From Anaerolineales bacterium (lineage in GTDB: Bacteria; Chloroflexota; Anaerolineae; Anaerolineales; JABWBV01): a DNA stretch of 5,452 nt. Both the position numbers and the translations under genes were made by a program. The notes below the pieces were generated by a model that saw only the letters and a program-made list of their open reading frames with translations, was not told where the DNA came from and searched no databases. The DNA lies in the NCBI GenBank assembly GCA_027019845.1, contig JALUWE010000573.1:1-5452 (forward strand). Direction: 5' to 3'. This document shows, piece after piece, positions 1 to 4,828 of this stretch. Position 1 is the stretch's first letter, and the number at the start of each line of letters is the position of its first letter.

Positions 1-25
1 TTCAGTATTCAGGGGGCAGTTTGGG

Positions 26-33
26 GGTAAAAT
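26..33 (+). promoter_or_regulatory. Possible -10 element (GGTAAAAT) upstream of tsaE
   Basis: The octamer GGTAAAAT contains TAAAAT, one mismatch from the TATAAT consensus, and lies before the first gene. The same octamer recurs in two other gene junctions (1364-1371 and 2438-2445). No convincing -35 box is visible 16-18 bases upstream, so this is suggestive only. Confidence 0.3.
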
Positions 34-53
34 AGGTCATAGCTTTTTACGGA

Positions 54-95
54 GTAAGGAGAAAGAAGTAAGGAGAAAGAAGTAAGGAGTAAGGA
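54..95 (+). repeat. Purine-rich heptanucleotide tandem array
   Basis: Six consecutive 7-base units read GTAAGGA, GAAAGAA, GTAAGGA, GAAAGAA, GTAAGGA, GTAAGGA. This is equivalent to two copies of a 14-base unit followed by two copies of a 7-base unit. The array lies in the presumed 5' leader of tsaE and repeats an AAGGAG core that resembles a Shine-Dalgarno, but the last copy is about 70 bases from the preferred tsaE start. A related array in the opposite orientation (TACTCCC twice) lies at 2386-2399. Confidence 0.85.
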
Positions 96-101
96 GTTTA
101 C

Positions 102-154
102 CGTCTCAACGTCTAATGTCCCAACGTTCAACATTCCAGCATTCACGTTCCAAC
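102..154 (+). repeat. Degenerate 7-8 bp repeat around AACGTTC
   Basis: The stretch decomposes into degenerate units of about seven or eight bases, such as ACGTCTA, ATGTCCC, AACGTTC, AACATTC and ACGTTCC. It contains an in-frame ATG at 116 that could extend TsaE by 16 residues. Those residues would be encoded by the repeat itself, which is the main reason to prefer the start at 164. Confidence 0.55.
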
Positions 155-163
155 CACCCTCCC

Positions 164-658
164 ATGCCCATTCTCGACCCTCACACGCTCGAATTTTTCA
201 GCCGCAGCGCGGCACAAACGCGGCGTGTCGGGATGCGCCTGGGAGAGCTGCTGCACCCAGGGCACGTCATTCACTTGATCGGCGACCTGGGTGGCGGCAA
301 AACCACCTTTGTCCAGGGGGTGGCTGCCGGATGGGGCACGCTCGATCCGGTCTCCAGCCCCACGTTCGTACTGGTCAACGTCTATCGCCACCCGAACGGC
401 GGGCGGCTGTACCACCTGGACGCCTACCGCCTGCAAGACGCCTCCGAAGCCGAAGCCCTCGACCTGGACACCATGATCGCTAGCGGCCCCCTGGTGGTAG
501 AATGGGCTGACCGCATCCAGGCCGCGCTGCCCGAAGAACGCCTGCGCATCCAGTTCCGCTGGATCGACGACGAACAACGCGCCATGCAGTTTTCCGCCCT
601 CGGCACGGCGTATGAGGATTTGCTGGAAGACTTCCGGCAAAAGGTGTATGCCGTTTGA
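164..658 (+). CDS. tsaE: tRNA t6A biosynthesis ATPase TsaE (YjeE family)
   Basis: TsaE is the cytoplasmic P-loop ATPase that works with TsaB and TsaD in the bacterial threonylcarbamoyl-transfer complex, which makes t6A37 in tRNAs reading ANN codons. From the ATG at 164 the protein has 164 residues, close to the usual 150-160. Visible motifs are the Walker A loop GDLGGGKT (residues 40-47, with Lys46 and Thr47 for phosphate and Mg), the conserved SSPTF segment (64-68), HLDAYR (84-89) and the VVEWADR strand (111-117), all diagnostic of the family. An in-frame ATG at 116 would add 16 residues lying in a degenerate repeat and resembling no TsaE N-terminus, so I reject it. The chosen ATG follows a C-rich stretch without a Shine-Dalgarno. 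tsaB follows after 37 bases, so co-transcription is likely. The family assignment is firm; the exact start is less so. Confidence 0.95.
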   Translation: MPILDPHTLEFFSRSAAQTRRVGMRLGELLHPGHVIHLIGDLGGGKTTFVQGVAAGWGTLDPVSSPTFVLVNVYRHPNGGRLYHLDAYRLQDASEAEALDLDTMIASGPLVVEWADRIQAALPEERLRIQFRWIDDEQRAMQFSALGTAYEDLLEDFRQKVYAV

Positions 659-695
659 ATTTCATCGGCAATCGAGAATCACAAACTGTACCCCC

Positions 696-1358
696 ATGCT
701 CCTCGCCCTCGACACTTCCACCCGCCGCATTGGTGTTGCCCTGTACGACGCCGCACAGGTGCTCTTCGAGACCATGTGGACCAGCAACTTCCACCACACC
801 GTCGAACTGGCCCCCGCGGTGCAGCGCGCCCTCCGACACGCGGGCCGCTCGATGGACGACGTCCAGGCCGTGGCGGTCGCGGTGGGCCCAGGATCGTTCA
901 CCAGCCTGCGCAGCGGCCTGGCATTTGCCAAAGGGCTGGCACTGGCCCGCAGCCTGCCGCTGATCGGCGTGCCCAGCCTGGATTTCCTCGCCGCCTCCCA
1001 GCCGGTTTCCAGCGATTACCGCCTGGCAGCCGTGCTGGAGGCTGGCCGCAAACGGCTGGCGGTCGGCTGGTACGAGTGTGTGGAGGCAGCCTGGCAGCCC
1101 ACCGGCAGACTCGAACTGCTCACCGCGGCGGGGCTGTCGCAAAAAATCCGGCAGCCTACCTGGGTGTGCGGCGAGCTGGACGAAAGCGCGCGCGCCCTCT
1201 TGCGGCGCAAATGGAAAAACGTGCGCCTGGCCTCCCCCGCGCAGTCCCAACGCCGCCCCGCGTTCCTGGCCGAACTGGCCTGGGCGCGCCGGCAGGCCGG
1301 AAAACTGGACGACCCGGCTACCCTCTCGCCCATCTACCTCTCGCAAAGCAGCCCATAA
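696..1358 (+). CDS. tsaB: tRNA t6A biosynthesis scaffold protein TsaB (YeaZ family)
   Basis: TsaB is the non-catalytic ASKHA-fold partner that dimerises with the threonylcarbamoyltransferase TsaD and recruits TsaE. The ATG at 696 gives 220 residues, normal for the family. The protein begins with the hallmark MLLALDTSTRRIGVALYD strand-turn-strand. It then shows GPGSFTSLRSGLAFAKGLAL (from about residue 64), GVPSLDFLA (91-99) and the typical C-terminal PIYLS segment. The frame stays open upstream to 612 inside tsaE, but that extension is out-of-frame tsaE sequence and is not TsaB-like. The start is preceded by five C residues and no Shine-Dalgarno. The middle third (about residues 110-190) is variable, as in other TsaB proteins. 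The position between tsaE and rimI is the classical arrangement; tsaD is elsewhere. Confidence 0.95.
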   Translation: MLLALDTSTRRIGVALYDAAQVLFETMWTSNFHHTVELAPAVQRALRHAGRSMDDVQAVAVAVGPGSFTSLRSGLAFAKGLALARSLPLIGVPSLDFLAASQPVSSDYRLAAVLEAGRKRLAVGWYECVEAAWQPTGRLELLTAAGLSQKIRQPTWVCGELDESARALLRRKWKNVRLASPAQSQRRPAFLAELAWARRQAGKLDDPATLSPIYLSQSSP

Positions 1359-1363
1359 TGATG

Positions 1364-1371
1364 GGTAAAAT
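1364..1371 (+). promoter_or_regulatory. Possible -10 element (GGTAAAAT) before rimI
   Basis: This is the second copy of GGTAAAAT, six bases after the tsaB stop codon. It could start a separate rimI transcript with a leader of about 200 bases. No -35 box is visible. Its recurrence at two other junctions is the only real support. Confidence 0.25.
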
Positions 1372-1392
1372 CTTCCTGCATCGTGTGGTAGT

Positions 1393-1407
1393 AGACCTGT
1401 GAGGTCT
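1393..1407. repeat. Perfect palindrome AGACCT-GTG-AGGTCT
   Basis: Two exact 6-base arms (1393-1398 and 1402-1407) are separated by GTG. The arms are short, the loop is three bases and no T-run follows, so it is not a classical terminator. It may be a dispersed repeat unit or a protein-binding site. Confidence 0.6.
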
Positions 1408-1454
1408 CAAAATGCCGCTTCGCACTGACAGGATGGGAATGTGTCTGAAAAAAT

Positions 1455-1478
1455 CTCTGCGCCTTTGCGCCTCTGCGT
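1455..1478. repeat. Three 8-bp tandem units with TGCG core
   Basis: The units CTCTGCGC, CTTTGCGC and CTCTGCGT follow each other with exact 8-base spacing of the TGCG core (1458, 1466, 1474). Read on the - strand they encode the alternating Gln/Arg/Ala-type peptides typical of spurious ORFs over such repeats, so no gene is called here. Confidence 0.7.
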
Positions 1479-1575
1479 TGAAACGCCGTGCCCCTGAGCA
1501 GCTACATAAAACAAAAATGATCTGTGCCACTCTGTGAAATCTCCGCCCATACGCTGCGTCACCCCTCCCCCTCCC

Positions 1576-2274
1576 ATGTCCCAACACCCTTCCCGCCCCC
1601 GCTCATCGATCATCGATCCCCGAGCACCATCCAGCCCGTGCGCGCGGGGAATTCACTCCAACCCCCCAACATTCATCCGCCCCATGCGCGCCGAGGATTT
1701 GCAGGCTGTGCACCAAATCGACCAGCTTTCGTTCCCCTGCCCCTGGCCGCTGGCAACCTACCGCTATGAATTACACGAAAACCCCCTGGCGCGGCTGTGG
1801 GTGGCGGAGGTGCGGGCTGATTTGTCTGAGTTGTCTGACTTGTCTGAGTTGTCTGATTTGCCGGGTATCCAGGAAATCCGTGCCCCAACATCTTTGCCAC
1901 TCAATGCCCCAAACGACCGGGCAACAACCCAGCCCCCCAACCCACATTCGCGCAAATTCGTGCCATTCGATGCCAAAATCGTCGCCGCGCTGGCGGCCTG
2001 GCAGGTGCTGGACGAGTTCCACATCGCCTCCCTCGCCGTTCACCCGGACTACCGCCGCCAGGGCATCGCCAGCCAGTTGCTCCGCCACGCGCTGAACGAG
2101 GCCGCCAAAAGCGGGGCGCGAGTGGCACACCTGGAAGTGCGCCGCGGCAACCGCGCGGCCCGTACCCTGTACGCCCGCTTCGGCTTCCAGGAAGTCGGCC
2201 TGCGCCGCGGCTACTACCGCGACAACCGCGAAGACGCAGTGTTGATGACGCTCTCGATGGGAGGGGATGGGTAA
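1576..2274 (+). CDS. rimI: Ribosomal protein S18 alanine N-acetyltransferase RimI (GNAT) with a repeat-derived loop insertion
   Basis: RimI transfers acetyl from acetyl-CoA to the N-terminal amine of ribosomal protein S18. From the ATG at 1576 the protein has 232 residues, against about 150 in typical RimI. The GNAT core is complete: the first strand TFIRPM (33-37), SFPCPW (52-57), WQVLDEFHIASLAV (to about 155), the acetyl-CoA loop RRQGIA (160-165), LEVRRGN with the probable catalytic Glu187, Tyr199 in LYARFGF, and the GYYRDNREDA tail motif (212-221). Glu and Tyr are 12 residues apart, as I recall for Glu103 and Tyr115 of E. coli RimI. The extra length is an insert at about residues 81-134 made of 9-bp repeats and degenerate repeats, in the loop between strands two and three, plus a Pro/Ser-rich N-terminus. 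The later ATG at 1684 would delete the first strand; a GTG at 1534 is possible. The stop codon lies within a GGTAATT-like repeat. Confidence 0.9.
   Translation: MSQHPSRPRSSIIDPRAPSSPCARGIHSNPPTFIRPMRAEDLQAVHQIDQLSFPCPWPLATYRYELHENPLARLWVAEVRADLSELSDLSELSDLPGIQEIRAPTSLPLNAPNDRATTQPPNPHSRKFVPFDAKIVAALAAWQVLDEFHIASLAVHPDYRRQGIASQLLRHALNEAAKSGARVAHLEVRRGNRAARTLYARFGFQEVGLRRGYYRDNREDAVLMTLSMGGDG
1822..1857 (+). repeat. Four 9-bp tandem repeats inside rimI
   Basis: The units TTGTCTGAG, TTGTCTGAC, TTGTCTGAG and TTGTCTGAT are in phase with the rimI codons and encode (Leu-Ser-Glu/Asp) four times. They use the Leu codon TTG and the Ser codon TCT, while the surrounding gene mostly uses CTG/CTC and TCC/AGC, so their composition marks them as foreign to the gene. 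They form the first part of the roughly 50-residue insert in the GNAT domain. Confidence 0.9.
1874..1980 (+). repeat. Degenerate duplicated segment inside rimI
   Basis: Two related blocks occur in the second part of the rimI insert. AATCCGTGCC (from about 1875) matches AATTCGTGCC (1955-1964) at 9 of 10 bases. CACTCAATGCC (from 1898) matches CATTCGATGCC (1964-1974) at 9 of 11. ATTCG also recurs at 1946, 1956 and 1965. The pattern suggests decayed tandem or dispersed repeat DNA read through in the rimI frame. Confidence 0.55.
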
Positions 2275-2346
2275 TTGGATATTGGGTATTGCATCCTGAG
2301 CGGATGGCGAATGGAATTCGCTCGTAGTCGAAGGATGGGTAATTGG
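2265..2346. repeat. 14-bp exact direct repeats flanking a structured segment at the rimI stop
   Basis: GGATGGGTAATTGG occurs exactly at 2265-2278 and 2333-2346. The first copy contains the rimI stop codon TAA (2272-2274). Between them lies a segment bounded by CATCCT (2292-2297) and AGGATG (2332-2337), which are complementary. Inside it is a smaller hairpin, GCGAAT-GGA-ATTCGC (2307-2321). The layout could be a small inserted element with flanking duplication or a slippage product. There is no T-run, so it is not a canonical terminator, although the hairpins could stabilise the 3' end of the transcript. Confidence 0.65.
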
Positions 2347-2381
2347 TAATTGGTAATTGGGTAATTGGGTAATTGGGTATT
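2338..2381. repeat. GGTAATT heptamer/octamer tandem array
   Basis: The array has three GGTAATT units (2338-2358), two GGGTAATT units (2359-2374) and one GGGTATT (2375-2381). A shorter relative (GGTAATTGGATATTGGGTATT) overlaps the rimI stop at 2270-2290. The shift from a 7- to an 8-base unit suggests growth by replication slippage. Confidence 0.85.
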
Positions 2382-2385
2382 GGTG

Positions 2386-2420
2386 TACTCCCTACTCCCT
2401 ATCCCTATCCCTATCCCTAT
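2386..2420. repeat. TACTCCC x2 and CCCTAT x4 tandem array
   Basis: Two TACTCCC units (2386-2399) run into four CCCTAT units (2397-2420). The heptamer is close to the reverse complement of the GGAGTAA phase of the array at 54-95. Together with the preceding GGTAATT array it fills most of the 215-base spacer between rimI and the dehydrogenase gene (2275-2489). Confidence 0.85.
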
Positions 2421-2436
2421 CTACCCCCTCCCCCTA

Positions 2437-2445
2437 TGGTAAAAT
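2437..2445 (+). promoter_or_regulatory. Candidate extended -10 promoter of the sugar-nucleotide operon
   Basis: TGGTAAAAT combines an extended -10 TG with a TAAAAT hexamer (2440-2445), 44 bases before the dehydrogenase start, and contains the third GGTAAAAT copy. No -35 hexamer is evident, as can be the case for extended -10 promoters. The position right after the repeat arrays and before a new functional gene group supports a transcription start here. Confidence 0.45.
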
Positions 2446-2489
2446 GCCGCCCGTTCGGATCGATTTCCGTCTGAAAACCGAGAAAAGAG

Positions 2490-3803
2490 ATGTCACAAGA
2501 ACAATGGATTGAAAAACTCGCCAACCGCAGCGCCAAAGTGGCCGTCATGGGGCTGGGCTACGTCGGCCTGCCCCTGGCCGTCATCTTCGCCGAAGCCGGA
2601 TTCACCGTTACCGGCATCGACCCCGATGAACGCAAAGTCCGCGCCCTCAACCAGGGCACAAGCTACATCCCGGACGTACCCACCCGGCAGGTCGCGCCGC
2701 TGGTCGAAGCCGGAACATTGCGCGCCACCACTGACTTCTCGGTATTGCAACACGCCGACGCGGTCAGCATCTGCGTGCCCACCCCGCTGCGCAAAACCGG
2801 CGACCCCGACCTGTCCTTCATCATCGAAGCCACCGAACAACTGGCCGAACACCTGCACCCCGGCATGGTCGTGGTGCTCGAATCCACCACCTACCCCGGC
2901 ACCACCCGCGAACTCATGCTGCCCACCCTCACCCAGCACAGCAACCTGAAGGTGGGCGAAGACTTCTTCCTGGCCTTCTCCCCCGAACGCGTCGACCCGG
3001 GCCGCTCCGACTGGACCACCCTCAACACCCCCAAAGTGATCGGCGGCATCACCCCGCAATGCGGCAAAATGGCCGCCGCCTGGTACGGCCAGGCCCTGGA
3101 AACCATCGTGCCCGTCAGCTCCACCGAAACCGCGGAGATGACCAAACTGCTCGAAAACACCTTCCGCATGGTCAACATCGGCCTGGTCAACGAAATGGCC
3201 CTGATGTGCGACCGCCTGGGGATCGACGTCTGGGAAGTGATCGAGGCCGCGGCCACCAAACCCTTCGGCTTCATGAAATTCACCCCCGGCCCCGGCCTGG
3301 GCGGGCACTGCATCCCCATCGACCCGCTCTACCTCTCCTGGAAACTCAAATCCCTCAACTACACCGCCCGCTTCATCGAGCTGGCCTCCGAAATCAACAC
3401 CGGAATGCCCCGCCACGTGGTCAACAAAATCCAGGATAGCCTCAACGACCACCGCAAACCGCTCAAAGGCAGCCGCGTGCTGGTGCTCGGCGCAGCCTAC
3501 AAGCCCGACGTGGACGACCTGCGCGAATCCCCGGCCCTGGACGTGATCGGCCTGCTGCTCGAAAAAGGCACCCTGGTCGAATACCACGACCCCTACATCC
3601 CGGCCATCCAACACGACGGCTGGCGACTGGAGCGCGTCCCCGACCTGATGACCGCAGTGCGCGCCGCAGACTGCGTCGCCATCATCACCGATCACAGCGT
3701 CTACGACTACCCGGCCATCCTCGAGGCCGCCCAACTGATCGTAGACAGCCGCAACGCGCTCAAAGAAGCCCGGCGGGACAACGCCAAAGTGGTGAGCATC
3801 TGA
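2490..3803 (+). CDS. Nucleotide-sugar 6-dehydrogenase, UDP-GlcNAc/UDP-glucose type (WbpA/WecC-like)
   Basis: This 437-residue enzyme of the UDP-glucose/GDP-mannose dehydrogenase family oxidises C6 of a UDP-hexose to the uronic acid using two NAD+. The N-terminal Rossmann domain has GLGYVGLP (21-28), CVPTPL (95-100), ESTTYPGTT (131-139) and FSPERVDPG (163-171). The central helical domain has TKLLENTFR with the conserved Lys219 and Asn223. The catalytic loop GGHCIPIDP carries Cys274 and Asp278. The C-terminal Rossmann domain has GAAYKPDVDDLRESP (334-348). The loop reads GGHCIPIDP rather than the GGSCFPKD of UDP-glucose dehydrogenases, and the SPERVDPG motif also favours the UDP-N-acetylhexosamine branch (WbpA, WecC, TviB); substrate is therefore inferred. 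A purine-rich AGAAAAGAG lies directly before the ATG. The stop overlaps the next start, so translation of the two genes is probably coupled. Confidence 0.93.
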   Translation: MSQEQWIEKLANRSAKVAVMGLGYVGLPLAVIFAEAGFTVTGIDPDERKVRALNQGTSYIPDVPTRQVAPLVEAGTLRATTDFSVLQHADAVSICVPTPLRKTGDPDLSFIIEATEQLAEHLHPGMVVVLESTTYPGTTRELMLPTLTQHSNLKVGEDFFLAFSPERVDPGRSDWTTLNTPKVIGGITPQCGKMAAAWYGQALETIVPVSSTETAEMTKLLENTFRMVNIGLVNEMALMCDRLGIDVWEVIEAAATKPFGFMKFTPGPGLGGHCIPIDPLYLSWKLKSLNYTARFIELASEINTGMPRHVVNKIQDSLNDHRKPLKGSRVLVLGAAYKPDVDDLRESPALDVIGLLLEKGTLVEYHDPYIPAIQHDGWRLERVPDLMTAVRAADCVAIITDHSVYDYPAILEAAQLIVDSRNALKEARRDNAKVVSI

Positions 3804-4828
3804 TGCGTTACCTGGTCACCGGCGCGGCCGGGTTCATCGCCGCCCGCGTCTGCGAGATGCTGCTCGAACAAGGGCACGACGTGGTGGGGGTGGACAACCT
3901 GAACGACGCCTACGACGTGCGCATGAAAGAATACCGCCTGGAACGGTTACACACCCTCCCGGGGAGGCGCGCCCCGGCAGGGGAGCAGCCCCAAGCGGAG
4001 TCCCCCACCCGGCCCGGCAGGTTTACGTTCCTCCATCTCGATGTCGCCGATCGGGGGGTGATCGCCACCCTCGCAGCCCACGCGCCCTTCGACGCAGCCA
4101 TCAACCTGGCCGCCCGCGCCGGGGTGCGCGCCAGCGTGCGCGACCCGTGGGCCTACGTAGACACCAACATGACCGGCACGCTCAACCTGCTCGAACTCTG
4201 CCGCCATCACGCCATCCCCAAATTCATCCTGGCCTCCACCTCCAGCATCTACGGCGAAGACGCGCCCCTCCCCACCCCGGAAACCGCGGACAGCAGCCAC
4301 CCCCTCCAGCCCTACGCGGCCAGCAAAAAAGGCGCCGAGGCCATGGCGCACGCCTACCACTACCTGTTCGGCATCGACGTCACCGTGGCGCGCTTCTTCA
4401 CCGTCTACGGCCCGGCTGGCCGGCCCGATATGTCCGTCTTCCGCTTCATCCGCTGGATCAGCGAAGGCGAACCCCTGCGCCTGAACGGGGACGGCACCCA
4501 ATCGCGCGGCTTTACCTACGTGGACGACATCGCCCGCGGCGTGATCCTGGCCCTCCAGCCGCTCGGCTTCGAGATCATCAACCTGGGCGGCCACGAAAAC
4601 ATCACCATCAACGGCCTGATCGCGCTGATCGAACGCCTGGTGGGCAAAAAAGCCATCATCGAACGCCACCCCTTCCCCCAGGCCGACATGAAAGCCAACC
4701 TGGCCGACGTGACCAAAGCGCGGCAATTGCTCGGCTGGCAGCCGCGGGTCAACCTGGAAGAAGGCCTGCGCCGCACCATCGACTGGTATTTTTCAGAACG
4801 CGCGTGGGCGAGGGAGTTGAAGGTTTGA
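3803..4828 (+). CDS. NAD-dependent nucleotide-sugar 4-epimerase (UDP-uronate epimerase, CapI/WbpP-like)
   Basis: This 341-residue extended short-chain dehydrogenase/reductase inverts C4 of a UDP-sugar through a 4-keto intermediate with tightly bound NAD. Visible are the N-terminal TGAAGFIAAR nucleotide loop (6-15), Asp31 in VDNLND for the NAD ribose, NLAARAGVR (101-109), the STSSIYG strand (145-151), the YAASK catalytic pair Tyr171/Lys175, and RFFTVYGPAGRPDM (197-210). The GPAGRPDM segment is typical of UDP-glucuronate 4-epimerases; with the WbpA-like upstream gene the substrate may instead be UDP-GlcNAcA, giving UDP-GalNAcA. Two oddities: the third Gly of GxxGxxG is Ala13, and a Pro/Arg/Gly-rich insert of about 20 residues (51-72) precedes FTFLHLDVAD. 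The ATG overlaps the upstream TGA by one base (3803), so no separate Shine-Dalgarno is needed. Confidence 0.92.
   Translation: MRYLVTGAAGFIAARVCEMLLEQGHDVVGVDNLNDAYDVRMKEYRLERLHTLPGRRAPAGEQPQAESPTRPGRFTFLHLDVADRGVIATLAAHAPFDAAINLAARAGVRASVRDPWAYVDTNMTGTLNLLELCRHHAIPKFILASTSSIYGEDAPLPTPETADSSHPLQPYAASKKGAEAMAHAYHYLFGIDVTVARFFTVYGPAGRPDMSVFRFIRWISEGEPLRLNGDGTQSRGFTYVDDIARGVILALQPLGFEIINLGGHENITINGLIALIERLVGKKAIIERHPFPQADMKANLADVTKARQLLGWQPRVNLEEGLRRTIDWYFSERAWARELKV
3955..4021 (+). repeat. GC-rich low-complexity insert within the epimerase gene
   Basis: This segment encodes the non-conserved residues 51-72. It starts with a palindrome CCTCCC-G-GGGAGG (3955-3967), continues through GGCGCGCC (3966-3973) and is bounded by a 9-base direct repeat CCCGGCAGG at 3973-3981 and 4013-4021. 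The position between a Rossmann helix and the next strand is a tolerant surface loop. Whether it is an insertion or a natural loop-length variant needs an alignment. Confidence 0.45.

Larger units (their letters stand above)
1359..1575. other. tsaB-rimI spacer, a patchwork of short repeats
   Basis: This 217-base gap holds no convincing gene. In order it contains a GGTAAAAT octamer, a 6-bp-stem palindrome, three 8-base TGCG-containing units, and a segment with TCTGTG twice at a 10-base interval (1521-1526 and 1531-1536). A C-rich run then leads into the rimI start. Small antisense ORFs here read like translated repeats. The mix of elements resembles dispersed intergenic repeats I recall from environmental Chloroflexota genomes; only a genome-wide search can confirm that. 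Confidence 0.6.

Noticed and set aside
116..163. Upstream ATG extending TsaE by 16 residues
   Set aside because: The added residues are encoded by a degenerate repeat and do not resemble TsaE N-termini. The ATG at 164 gives a normal length and shares its C-rich context with neighbouring genes.
480..1346. 288-codon open frame on the - strand across tsaE and tsaB
   Set aside because: It crosses two well-supported + strand genes and has no family resemblance.
1393..1407. Palindrome after tsaB as an intrinsic terminator
   Set aside because: The stem is only 6 bp with a 3-base loop, and no T-run follows.
1318..1613. Two small - strand open frames in the tsaB-rimI spacer
   Set aside because: Their peptides (for example NAEAQRRR) are what the 8-base TGCG repeats give when translated, a familiar source of false genes.
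1576..2274. rimI as a pseudogene because of the insertion
   Set aside because: The frame is intact, all GNAT motifs and the probable catalytic Glu and Tyr are kept, and the insert falls in a loop.
2338..2420. Tandem arrays as a CRISPR
   Set aside because: The units are 6-8 bases with no unique spacers, and no cas genes are present.
2493..3734. 413-codon open frame on the - strand opposite the dehydrogenase
   Set aside because: It is a codon-aligned shadow of a clear family member on the + strand. Its Gly/Val/His/Asp/Phe-rich composition and lack of motifs are what antisense reading of C-ended codons gives.
3947..4726. 259-codon open frame on the - strand opposite the epimerase
   Set aside because: It is likewise an antisense shadow, with no recognisable domain and a composition produced by GC-rich codons.
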